64,000 bases of DNA, from NCBI GenBank assembly GCA_032622095.1, contig CP136064.1, positions 124,001 through 188,000 of the forward strand. Reading direction: 5' to 3'. The stretch comes from Siphonodentalium dalli (Eukaryota > Mollusca > Scaphopoda > Gadilida > Siphonodentaliidae). How positions within the stretch are numbered: position 1 is the first letter of the stretch; the number at the start of each line of letters is the position of its first letter. Shown piece after piece: positions 1 to 11,402 of this stretch. The notes under the pieces were generated by a model. It ran no database searches and had not been told where the DNA came from. It saw only the letters and a list, made by a program, of their open reading frames with translations. Position numbers and translations under genes: made by a program.

Positions 1-337
1 AACAGATGTATCTCAACTTAAAGGGACATAAGTAACACAGTCACCAACTTTAAGGGGTATCTGCTATAGACTGGTTCCATGGTGGAGTACGGTTGGATAT
101 TTTCAATTTGGCGCATGTTTTTCCATACCGCGCCATGTCAAATCTGGCCATATCCGAATCGGGTTGTCATTTACAATGACTACAGAAAATAAATATCTAC
201 ATGTTGGAAAGCAAATGTATGTTTAAAGGAACAGATGTATCTCAACTTAAAGGGACATAAGTAACACAGTCACCAGCTTAAAGGGGTATCTGCTATAGAC
301 TGGTTCCATGGTGGAGTACGGTTGGATATTTTCAATT

Positions 338-364
338 TGGCGCATGTTTCTCCATACCGCGCCA
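338..364. repeat. Inverted repeat 1 of the monomer (TGGCGC...GCGCCA)
   Basis: A 6-bp perfect inverted repeat with a 15-base spacer, present at the same phase in A, B, E and T monomers. C-type monomers read TTTTGCGC and lose the outer G, and some D monomers read GCGTCATG, weakening the right half. It could be a protein-binding dyad or a weak hairpin; the sequence alone does not decide. Confidence 0.7.
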
Positions 365-394
365 TGTCAAATCTGGCCATATCCGAATCGGGTT

Positions 395-409
395 GTCATT
401 TACAATGAC
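395..409. repeat. Inverted repeat 2 of the monomer (GTCATT-TAC-AATGAC)
   Basis: A 6-bp perfect inverted repeat around a 3-base centre, 30 bp after inverted repeat 1. It is among the most constant parts of the monomer. Exceptions I noticed are single substitutions (for example near 22705, 57249, 57479, 63321 and 63549) and its removal by the 16-bp deletion near 22018. It may be a binding site for a dimeric protein; that is inference. Confidence 0.7.
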
Positions 410-1886
410 TGCAGAAAATATATATCTTCATGTTGGAATGCAAATGTATGTTTAAAGGAACAGATGTATCTCAACTTAAAGGGACATAAGTAACACAGTC
501 ACCAACTTAAAGGGGTATCTGCTATAGACTGGTTCCATGGTGGAGTAAGGTTGGATATTTTCAATTTGGCGCATGTTTCTCCATACCGCGCCATGTCAAA
601 TCTGGCCATATCCGAATCGGGTTGTCATTTACAATGACTGCAGAAAATATATATCTTCATGTTGGAATGCAAATGTATGTTTAAAGGAACAGATGTATCT
701 CAACTTAAAGGGACATAAGTAACACAGTCACCAACTTAAAGAGGTGTCTGATTTAGAATGGTTCCATGGTGGAGTACGGTTGGATATTTTCTACTTGGCG
801 CATGTTTCTCCATACCGCGCCATGTCAAATCTGGCCATATCCGAATCGGGTTGTCATTTACAATGACTGCAGAAAATATATATCTTCATGGTGGAATGCA
901 AATGTATGTTTAAAGGAACAGATGTATCTCAACTTAAAGGGACATAAGTAACACCGTCACCAACTTTAAGGGGTATCTGCTATAGACTGGTTCCATGGTG
1001 GAGTACTGTTGGATATTTTCAATTTGGCGCATGTTTCTCCATACCGCGTCATGTCAAATCTGGCCATATCCGAATCGGGTTGTCATTTACAATGACTACA
1101 GAAAATAAATATCTTCATGTTGGAATGCAAATGTATGTTTAAAGAAACAGATGTATCTCAACTTAAAGGGACATAAGTAACACAGTCACCAACTTTAAGG
1201 GGTATCTGCTATAGACTGGTTACATGGTGGAGTACGGTTGGATATTTTCAATTTTGCGCATGTTTCTCCATACCGCGCCATGTCAAATCTGGCCATATCC
1301 GAATCGGGTTGTCATTTACAATGACTACAGAAAATAACTATCTTCATGTTGGAATGCAAATGTATGTTTAAAGGAACAGATGTATCTCAACTTAAAGAAA
1401 CATAAGTAACACAGTCACCAACTTAAAGAGGTGTCTGATTTAGACTGGTTCCATGGTGGAGTACGGTTGGATATTTTCTATTTGGCGCATGTTTCTCCAT
1501 ACCGCGCCATGTCAAATCTGGCCATATCCGAATCGGGTTGTCATTTACAATGACTACAGAAAATAAATATCTTCATGTTGGAATGCAAATGTATGTTTAA
1601 AGGAACAGATGTATCTCAACTTAAAGGGACATAAGTAACACAGTCACCAACTTTAAGGGGTATCTGCTATAGACTGGTTCCATGGTGGAGTACGGTTGGA
1701 TATTTTCTATTTGGCGCATGTTTCTCCATACCGCGCCATGTCAAATCTGGCCATATCCGAATCGGGTTGTCATTTACAATGACTACAGAAAATAAATATC
1801 TTCATGTTGGAATGCAAATGTATGTTTAAAGAAACAGATGTATCTCAACTTAAAGGGACATAAGTAACACAGTCACCAACTTTAAG

Positions 1887-1908
1887 GGGTATCTGCTTAT
1901 ATCTTCAT
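1887..1908 (+). other. 126-bp deletion scar inside a monomer
   Basis: GTATCTGCT is joined directly to TATATCTTCATGG between 1897 and 1898. The normal monomer has 126 more bases between these points. Landmark spacing confirms it: 1682 to 2014 is 332 bp instead of 458. The following half belongs to an E monomer. Confidence 0.9.
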
Positions 1909-3845
1909 GGTGGAATGCAAATGAATGTTTAAAGGAACAGATGTATCTCAACTTAAAGGAACATAAGTAACACCGTCACCAACTTGAAGGGGTATCTGCT
2001 ATAGACTGGTTACATGGTGGAGTACGGTTGGATATTTTCAATTTTGCGCATGTTTCTCCATACCGCGCCATGTCAAATCTGGCCATATCCGAATCGGGTT
2101 GTCATTTACAATGACTGCAGAAAATAAATATCTTCATGTTGGAATGCAAATGTATGTTTAAAGGAACAGATGTATCTCAACTTAAAGGGACATAAGTAAC
2201 ACAGTCACCAACTTAAAGAGGTGTCTGATTTAGAATGGTTCCATGGTGGAGTACGGTTGGATATTTTCTACTTGGCGCATGTTTCTCCATACCGCGCCAT
2301 GTCAAATCTGGCCATATCCGAATCGGGTTGTCATTTACAATGACTGCAGAAAATATATATCTTCATGGTGGAATGCAAATGTATGTTTAAAGGAACAGAT
2401 GTATCTCAACTTAAAGGGACATAAGTAACACAGTCACCAACTTTAAGGGGTATCTGCTATAGACTGGTTCCATGGTGGAGTACTGTTGGATATTTTCAAT
2501 TTGGCGCATGTTTCTCCATACCGCGCCATGTCAAATCTGGCCATATCCGAATCGGGTTGTCATTTACAATGACTGCAGAAAATATATATCTTCATGGTGG
2601 AATGCAAATGTATGTTTAAAGGAACAGATGTATCTCAACTTAAAGGGACATAAGTAACACCGTCACCAACTTTAAGGGGTATCTGCTATAGACTGGTTCC
2701 ATGGTGGAGTACTGTTGGATATTTTCAATTTGGCGCATGTTTCTCCCTACCGCGTCATGTGAAATCTGGCCATATCCGAATCGGGTTGTCATTTACAATG
2801 ACTACAGAAAATAAATATCTTCATGTTGGAATGCAAATGTATGTTTAAAGAAACAGATGTATCTCAACTTAAAGGGACATAAGTAACACAGTCACCAACT
2901 TTAAGGGGTATCTGCTATAGACTGGTTCCATGGTGGAGTACTGTTGGATATTTTCAATTTGGCGCATGTTTCTCCCTACCGCGCCATGTCAAATCTGGCC
3001 ATATCCGAATCGGGTTGTCATTTACAATGACTACAGAAAATAAATATCTTCATGTTGGAAAGCAAATGTATGTTTAAAGGAACAGATGTATCTCAACTTA
3101 AAGGGACATAAGTAACACAGTCACCAACTTAAAGGGGTATCTGCTATAGACTGGTTCCATGGTGGAGTACTGTTGGATATTTTCAATTTGGCGCATGTTT
3201 CTCCATACCGCGCCATGTCAAATCTGGCCATATCCGAATCGGGTTGTCATTTACAATGACTGCAGAAAATATATATCTTCATGGTGGAATGCAAATGTAT
3301 GTTTAAAGGAACAGATGTATCTCAACTTAAAGGGACATAAGTAACACAGTCACCAACTTAAAGGGGTATCTGCTATAGACTGGTTACATGGTGGAGTACG
3401 GTTGGATATTTTCAATTTGGCGCATGTTTCTCCATACCGCGCCATGTCAAATCTGGCCCTATCCGAATCGGGTTGTCATTTACAATGACTGCAGAAAATA
3501 TATATCTTCATGGTGGAATGCAAATGTATGTTTAAAGGAACAGATGTATCTCAACTTAAAGGGACATAAGTAACACAGTCACCAACTTTAAGGGGTATCT
3601 GCTATAGACTGGTTCCATGGTGGAGTACGGTTGGATATTTTCAATTTGGCGCATGTTTCTCCATACCGCGCCATGTCAAATCTGGCCATATCCGAATCGG
3701 GTTGTCATTTACAATGACTGCAGAAAATATATATCTTCATGTTGGAATGCAAATGTATGTTTAAAGGAACAGATGTATCTCAACTTAAAGGGACATAAGT
3801 AACACCGTCACCAACTTTAAGGGGTATCTGCTATAGACTGGTTAC
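1898..3845 (+). repeat. HOR copy, 9-mer shortened by a deletion
   Basis: From the remnant of an E monomer (AATGAATG) to the next E monomer at 3846. Order: truncated E, C, T (2243), then 2472, two D monomers, 3159, a GGCCCTATCC monomer (3388) and an A monomer (3617). The length is 2061 minus 126 bp plus the part lying left of the scar. Confidence 0.8.
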
Positions 3846-6593
3846 ATGGTGGAGTACGGTTGGATATTTTCAATTTGGCGCATGTTTCTCCATACCGCGC
3901 CATGTCAAATCTGGCCATATCCGAATCGGGTTGTCATTTACAATGACTGCAGAAAATATATATCTTCATGGTGGAATGCAAATGAATGTTTAAAGGAACA
4001 GATGTATCTCAACTTAAAGGGACATAAGTAACACCGTCACCAACTTGAAGGGGTATCTGCTATAGACTGGTTACATGGTGGAGTACGGTTGGATATTTTC
4101 AATTTTGCGCATGTTTCTACATACCGCGCCATGTCAAATCTGGCCATATCCGAATCGGGTTGTCATTTACAATGACTGCAGAAAATAAATATCTTCATGT
4201 TGGAATGCAAATGTATGTTTAAAGGAACAGATGTATCTCAACTTAAAGGGACATAAGTAACACAGTCACCAACTTAAAGAGGTGTCTGATTTAGAATGGT
4301 TCCATGGTGGAGTACGGTTGGATATTTTCTACTTGGCGCATGTTTCTCCATACCGCGCCATGTCAAATCTGGCCATATCCGAATCGGGTTGTCATTTACA
4401 ATGACTGCAGAAAATATATATCTTCATGGTGGAATGCAAATGTATGTTTAAAGGAACAGATGTATCTCAACTTAAAGGGACATAAGTAACACAGTCACCA
4501 ACTTTAAGGGGTATCTGCTATAGACTGGTTCCATGGTGGAGTACTGTTGGATATTTTCAATTTGGCGCATGTTTCTCCATACCGCGCCATGTCAAATCTG
4601 GCCATATCCGAATCGGGTTGTCATTTACAATGACTGCAGAAAATATATATCTTCATGGTGGAATGCAAATGTATGTTTAAAGGAACAGATGTATCTCAAC
4701 TTAAAGGGACATAAGTAACACCGTCACCAACTTTAAGGGGTATCTGCTATAGACTGGTTCCATGGTGGAGTACTGTTGGATATTTTCAATTTGGCGCATG
4801 TTTCTCCCTACCGCGTCATGTGAAATCTGGCCATATCCGAATCGGGTTGTCATTTACAATGACTACAGAAAATAAATATCTTCATGTTGGAATGCAAATG
4901 TATGTTTAAAGAAACAGATGTATCTCAACTTAAAGGGACATAAGTAACACAGTCACCAACTTTAAGGGGTATCTGCTATAGACTGGTTCCATGGTGGAGT
5001 ACTGTTGGATATTTTCAATTTGGCGCATGTTTCTCCCTACCGCGCCATGTCAAATCTGGCCATATCCGAATCGGGTTGTCATTTACAATGACTACAGAAA
5101 ATAAATATCTTCATGTTGGAAAGCAAATGTATGTTTAAAGGAACAGATGTATCTCAACTTAAAGGGACATAAGTAACACAGTCACCAACTTAAAGGGGTA
5201 TCTGCTATAGACTGGTTCCATGGTGGAGTACTGTTGGATATTTTCAATTTGGCGCATGTTTCTCCATACCGCGCCATGTCAAATCTGGCCATATCCGAAT
5301 CGGGTTGTCATTTACAATGACTGCAGAAAATATATATCTTCATGGTGGAATGCAAATGTATGTTTAAAGGAACAGATGTATCTCAACTTAAAGGAACATA
5401 AGTAACACAGTCACCAACTTAAAGAGGTGTCTGATTTAGACTGGTTCCATGGTGGAGTACGGTTGGATATTTTCAATTTGGCGCATGTTTCTCCATACCG
5501 CGCCATGTCAAATCTGGCCATATCCGAATCGGGTTGTCATTTACAATGACTACAGAAAATATATATCTTCATGTTGCAATGCAAATGTATGTTTAAAGGA
5601 ACGGATGTATCTCAACTTAAAGGAACATAAGTAACACAGTCACCAACTTAAAGAGGTGTCTGATTTAGACTGGTTCCATGGTGGAGTACGGTTGGATATT
5701 TTCTATTTGGCGCATGTTTCTCCATACCGCGCCATGTCAAATCTGGCCATATCCGAATCGGGTTGTCATTTACAATGACTACAGAAAATAAATATCTTCA
5801 TGTTGGAATGCAAATGTATGTTTGAAGGAACAGATGTATCTCAACTTAAAGGGACATAAGTAACACAGTCACCAACTTTAAGGGGTATCTGCTATAGACT
5901 GGTTCCATGGTGGAGTACGGTTGGATATTTTCTATTTGGCGCATGTTTCTCCATACCGCGCCATGTCAAATCTGGCCATATCCGAATCGGGTTGTCATTT
6001 ACAATGACTACAGAAAATAAATATCTTCATGTTGGAATGCAAATGTATGTTTAAAGAAACAGATGTATCTCAACTTAAAGGGACATAAGTAACACAGTCA
6101 CCAACTTTAAGGGGTATCTGCTATAGACTGGTTCCATGGTGGAGTACTGTTGGATATTTTCAATTTGGCGCATGTTTCTCCCTACCGCGCCATGTCAAAT
6201 CTGGCCATATCCGAATCGGGTTGTCATTTACAATGACTACAGAAAATAAATATCTTCATGTTGGAATGCAAATGTATGTTTAAAGGAACAGATGTATCTC
6301 AACTTAAAGGGACATAAGTAACACAGTCACCAACTTTAAGGGGTATCTGCTATAGACTGGTTCCATGGTGGAGTACGGTTGGATATTTTCAATTTGGCGC
6401 ATGTTTCTCCATACCGCGCCATGTCAAATCTGGCCATATCCGAATCGGGTTGTCATTTACAATGACTGCAGAAAATATATATCTTCATGTTGGAATGCAA
6501 ATGTATGTTTAAAGGAACAGATGTATCTCAACTTAAAGGGACATAAGTAACACCGTCACCAACTTTAAGGGGTATCTGCTATAGACTGGTTAC
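3846..6593 (+). repeat. HOR copy, 12-mer (2748 bp)
   Basis: Runs from E monomer to E monomer. Order: E, C, T, ACTGTTGG-A, D, D (TTGGAAAGC), ACTGTTGG-A ending GGAACATAAG, a GTTGCAATGC monomer, B (TTTGAAGGAAC), B, D, A. Compared with the 9-mer unit, the single GGCCCTATCC monomer is replaced by four monomers (GTTGCAATGC, B, B, D). Confidence 0.85.
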
Positions 6594-9341
6594 ATGGTGG
6601 AGTACGGTTGGATATTTTCAATTTGGCGCATGTTTCTCCATACCGCGCCATGTCAAATCTGGCCATATCCGAATCGGGTTGTCATTTACAATGACTGCAG
6701 AAAATATATATCTTCATGGTGGAATGCAAATGAATGTTTAAAGGAACAGATGTATCTCAACTTAAAGGGACATAAGTAACACCGTCACCAACTTGAAGGG
6801 GTATCTGCTATAGACTGGTTACATGGTGGAGTACGGTTGGATATTTTCAATTTTGCGCATGTTTCTACATACCGCGCCATGTCAAATCTGGCCATATCCG
6901 AATCGGGTTGTCATTTACAATGACTGCAGAAAATAAATATCTTCATGTTGGAATGCAAATGTATGTTTAAAGGAACAGATGTATCTCAACTTAAAGGGAC
7001 ATAAGTAACACAGTCACCAACTTAAAGAGGTGTCTGATTTAGAATGGTTCCATGGTGGAGTACGGTTGGATATTTTCTACTTGGCGCATGTTTCTCCATA
7101 CCGCGCCATGTCAAATCTGGCCATATCCGAATCGGGTTGTCATTTACAATGACTGCAGAAAATATATATCTTCATGGTGGAATGCAAATGTATGTTTAAA
7201 GGAACAGATGTATCTCAACTTAAAGGGACATAAGTAACACAGTCACCAACTTTAAGGGGTATCTGCTATAGACTGGTTCCATGGTGGAGTACTGTTGGAT
7301 ATTTTCAATTTGGCGCATGTTTCTCCATACCGCGCCATGTCAAATCTGGCCATATCCGAATCGGGTTGTCATTTACAATGACTGCAGAAAATATATATCT
7401 TCATGGTGGAATGCAAATGTATGTTTAAAGGAACAGATGTATCTCAACTTAAAGGGACATAAGTAACACCGTCACCAACTTTAAGGGGTATCTGCTATAG
7501 ACTGGTTCCATGGTGGAGTACTGTTGGATATTTTCAATTTGGCGCATGTTTCTCCCTACCGCGTCATGTGAAATCTGGCCATATCCGAATCGGGTTGTCA
7601 TTTACAATGACTACAGAAAATAAATATCTTCATGTTGGAATGCAAATGTATGTTTAAAGAAACAGATGTATCTCAACTTAAAGGGACATAAGTAACACAG
7701 TCACCAACTTTAAGGGGTATCTGCTATAGACTGGTTCCATGGTGGAGTACTGTTGGATATTTTCAATTTGGCGCATGTTTCTCCCTACCGCGCCATGTCA
7801 AATCTGGCCATATCCGAATCGGGTTGTCATTTACAATGACTACAGAAAATAAATATCTTCATGTTGGAAAGCAAATGTATGTTTAAAGGAACAGATGTAT
7901 CTCAACTTAAAGGGACATAAGTAACACAGTCACCAACTTAAAGGGGTATCTGCTATAGACTGGTTCCATGGTGGAGTACTGTTGGATATTTTCAATTTGG
8001 CGCATGTTTCTCCATACCGCGCCATGTCAAATCTGGCCATATCCGAATCGGGTTGTCATTTACAATGACTGCAGAAAATATATATCTTCATGGTGGAATG
8101 CAAATGTATGTTTAAAGGAACAGATGTATCTCAACTTAAAGGAACATAAGTAACACAGTCACCAACTTAAAGAGGTGTCTGATTTAGACTGGTTCCATGG
8201 TGGAGTACGGTTGGATATTTTCAATTTGGCGCATGTTTCTCCATACCGCGCCATGTCAAATCTGGCCATATCCGAATCGGGTTGTCATTTACAATGACTA
8301 CAGAAAATATATATCTTCATGTTGCAATGCAAATGTATGTTTAAAGGAACGGATGTATCTCAACTTAAAGGAACATAAGTAACACAGTCACCAACTTAAA
8401 GAGGTGTCTGATTTAGACTGGTTCCATGGTGGAGTACGGTTGGATATTTTCTATTTGGCGCATGTTTCTCCATACCGCGCCATGTCAAATCTGGCCATAT
8501 CCGAATCGGGTTGTCATTTACAATGACTACAGAAAATAAATATCTTCATGTTGGAATGCAAATGTATGTTTGAAGGAACAGATGTATCTCAACTTAAAGG
8601 GACATAAGTAACACAGTCACCAACTTTAAGGGGTATCTGCTATAGACTGGTTCCATGGTGGAGTACGGTTGGATATTTTCTATTTGGCGCATGTTTCTCC
8701 ATACCGCGCCATGTCAAATCTGGCCATATCCGAATCGGGTTGTCATTTACAATGACTACAGAAAATAAATATCTTCATGTTGGAATGCAAATGTATGTTT
8801 AAAGAAACAGATGTATCTCAACTTAAAGGGACATAAGTAACACAGTCACCAACTTTAAGGGGTATCTGCTATAGACTGGTTCCATGGTGGAGTACTGTTG
8901 GATATTTTCAATTTGGCGCATGTTTCTCCCTACCGCGCCATGTCAAATCTGGCCATATCCGAATCGGGTTGTCATTTACAATGACTACAGAAAATAAATA
9001 TCTTCATGTTGGAATGCAAATGTATGTTTAAAGGAACAGATGTATCTCAACTTAAAGGGACATAAGTAACACAGTCACCAACTTTAAGGGGTATCTGCTA
9101 TAGACTGGTTCCATGGTGGAGTACGGTTGGATATTTTCAATTTGGCGCATGTTTCTCCATACCGCGCCATGTCAAATCTGGCCATATCCGAATCGGGTTG
9201 TCATTTACAATGACTGCAGAAAATATATATCTTCATGTTGGAATGCAAATGTATGTTTAAAGGAACAGATGTATCTCAACTTAAAGGGACATAAGTAACA
9301 CCGTCACCAACTTTAAGGGGTATCTGCTATAGACTGGTTAC
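6594..9341 (+). repeat. HOR copy, 12-mer (2748 bp), near-identical to the preceding one
   Basis: Same twelve monomers in the same order as 3846-6593, with all diagnostic variants repeated at +2748 (for example GTTTCTACATACC in the C monomer and TTTGAAGGAAC in the B monomer). The match suggests a recent tandem duplication. Confidence 0.88.
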
Positions 9342-11402
9342 ATGGTGGAGTACGGTTGGATATTTTCAATTTGGCGCATGTTTCTCCATACCGCGCCATG
9401 TCAAATCTGGCCATATCCGAATCGGGTTGTCATTTACAATGACTGCAGAAAATATATATCTTCATGGTGGAATGCAAATGAATGTTTAAAGGAACAGATG
9501 TATCTCAACTTAAAGGGACATAAGTAACACCGTCACCAACTTGAAGGGGTATCTGCTATAGACTGGTTACATGGTGGAGTACGGTTGGATATTTTCAATT
9601 TTGCGCATGTTTCTCCATACCGCGCCATGTCAAATCTGGCCATATCCGAATCGGGTTGTCATTTACAATGACTGCAGAAAATAAATATCTTCATGTTGGA
9701 ATGCAAATGTATGTTTAAAGGAACAGATGTATCTCAACTTAAAGGGACATAAGTAACACAGTCACCAACTTAAAGAGGTGTCTGATTTAGAATGGTTCCA
9801 TGGTGGAGTACGGTTGGATATTTTCTACTTGGCGCATGTTTCTCCATACCGCGCCATGTCAAATCTGGCCATATCCGAATCGGGTTGTCATTTACAATGA
9901 CTGCAGAAAATATATATCTTCATGGTGGAATGCAAATGTATGTTTAAAGGAACAGATGTATCTCAACTTAAAGGGACATAAGTAACACAGTCACCAACTT
10001 TAAGGGGTATCTGCTATAGACTGGTTCCATGGTGGAGTACTGTTGGATATTTTCAATTTGGCGCATGTTTCTCCATACCGCGCCATGTCAAATCTGGCCA
10101 TATCCGAATCGGGTTGTCATTTACAATGACTGCAGAAAATATATATCTTCATGGTGGAATGCAAATGTATGTTTAAAGGAACAGATGTATCTCAACTTAA
10201 AGGGACATAAGTAACACCGTCACCAACTTTAAGGGGTATCTGCTATAGACTGGTTCCATGGTGGAGTACTGTTGGATATTTTCAATTTGGCGCATGTTTC
10301 TCCCTACCGCGTCATGTGAAATCTGGCCATATCCGAATCGGGTTGTCATTTACAATGACTACAGAAAATAAATATCTTCATGTTGGAATGCAAATGTATG
10401 TTTAAAGAAACAGATGTATCTCAACTTAAAGGGACATAAGTAACACAGTCACCAACTTTAAGGGGTATCTGCTATAGACTGGTTCCATGGTGGAGTACTG
10501 TTGGATATTTTCAATTTGGCGCATGTTTCTCCCTACCGCGCCATGTCAAATCTGGCCATATCCGAATCGGGTTGTCATTTACAATGACTACAGAAAATAA
10601 ATATCTTCATGTTGGAAAGCAAATGTATGTTTAAAGGAACAGATGTATCTCAACTTAAAGGGACATAAGTAACACAGTCACCAACTTAAAGGGGTATCTG
10701 CTATAGACTGGTTCCATGGTGGAGTACTGTTGGATATTTTCAATTTGGCGCATGTTTCTCCATACCGCGCCATGTCAAATCTGGCCATATCCGAATCGGG
10801 TTGTCATTTACAATGACTGCAGAAAATATATATCTTCATGGTGGAATGCAAATGTATGTTTAAAGGAACAGATGTATCTCAACTTAAAGGGACATAAGTA
10901 ACACAGTCACCAACTTAAAGGGGTATCTGCTATAGACTGGTTACATGGTGGAGTACGGTTGGATATTTTCAATTTGGCGCATGTTTCTCCATACCGCGCC
11001 ATGTCAAATCTGGCCCTATCCGAATCGGGTTGTCATTTACAATGACTGCAGAAAATATATATCTTCATGGTGGAATGCAAATGTATGTTTAAAGGAACAG
11101 ATGTATCTCAACTTAAAGGGACATAAGTAACACAGTCACCAACTTTAAGGGGTATCTGCTATAGACTGGTTCCATGGTGGAGTACGGTTGGATATTTTCA
11201 ATTTGGCGCATGTTTCTCCATACCGCGCCATGTCAAATCTGGCCATATCCGAATCGGGTTGTCATTTACAATGACTGCAGAAAATATATATCTTCATGTT
11301 GGAATGCAAATGTATGTTTAAAGGAACAGATGTATCTCAACTTAAAGGGACATAAGTAACACCGTCACCAACTTTAAGGGGTATCTGCTATAGACTGGTT
11401 AC
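9342..11402 (+). repeat. HOR copy, 9-mer (2061 bp)
   Basis: Order: E, C, T, ACTGTTGG-A, D (GCGTCATGTG), D (TTGGAAAGC), ACTGTTGG-A, GGCCCTATCC monomer, A. The C monomer at 9571 has TTTCTCCATACC where the neighbouring copies have TTTCTACATACC. Confidence 0.87.

Larger units (their letters stand above)
308..493 (+). other. Recurrent 61-codon open frame in the monomer, judged non-coding
   Basis: The example frame starts MVEYGWIFS and ends YLNLKGHK. It is open in about 128 of roughly 279 monomers, on the plus strand in P1 and P2 and on the minus strand in M1 and M2. In most other copies AAATATATATC is AAATAAATATC, which puts TAA in the same frame, and further copies have TAA within GAGTAAGG (537 monomer) or one-base shifts. 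Variants change amino acids freely (W/C, W/L, G/C, V/E), with no bias to third positions that I can see. There is no domain I recognise. The frame most likely stays open by chance and is copied with the repeat. I would not annotate a gene here. Confidence 0.85.
308..536 (+). repeat. Representative 229-bp monomer (type A)
   Basis: One complete repeat unit, phased to the ATG of CCATGGTGGAG. Landmarks in order: a CpG-containing first third; an inverted repeat TGGCGC-N15-GCGCCA at 338-364; the stretch CTGGCCATATCCGAATCGGG; a second inverted repeat GTCATT-TAC-AATGAC at 395-409; a PstI-type CTGCAG that is CTACAG in other types; a TATATATC tract; CTTCATGTTGG; three TTAAAGG-like boxes; and GTATCTGCTATAGACTGG, which leads into the next copy. 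A weak internal similarity links TTCCATGGTGGAGTAC to CTTCATGGTGGAATGC about 123 bp downstream, which may be the trace of an older half-unit. The choice of start is arbitrary. Confidence 0.93.

Noticed and set aside
375-400. CENP-B box in CCGAATCGGG
   Set aside because: The TTCG and CGGG halves are not present with the required spacing on either strand.
308-493. A 61-amino-acid protein family encoded in many copies
   Set aside because: Open in fewer than half of the monomers, broken by the same single-base TAA or by frame shifts in most others, with free amino-acid change and no recognisable domain. Repeat homogeneity explains the similarity.
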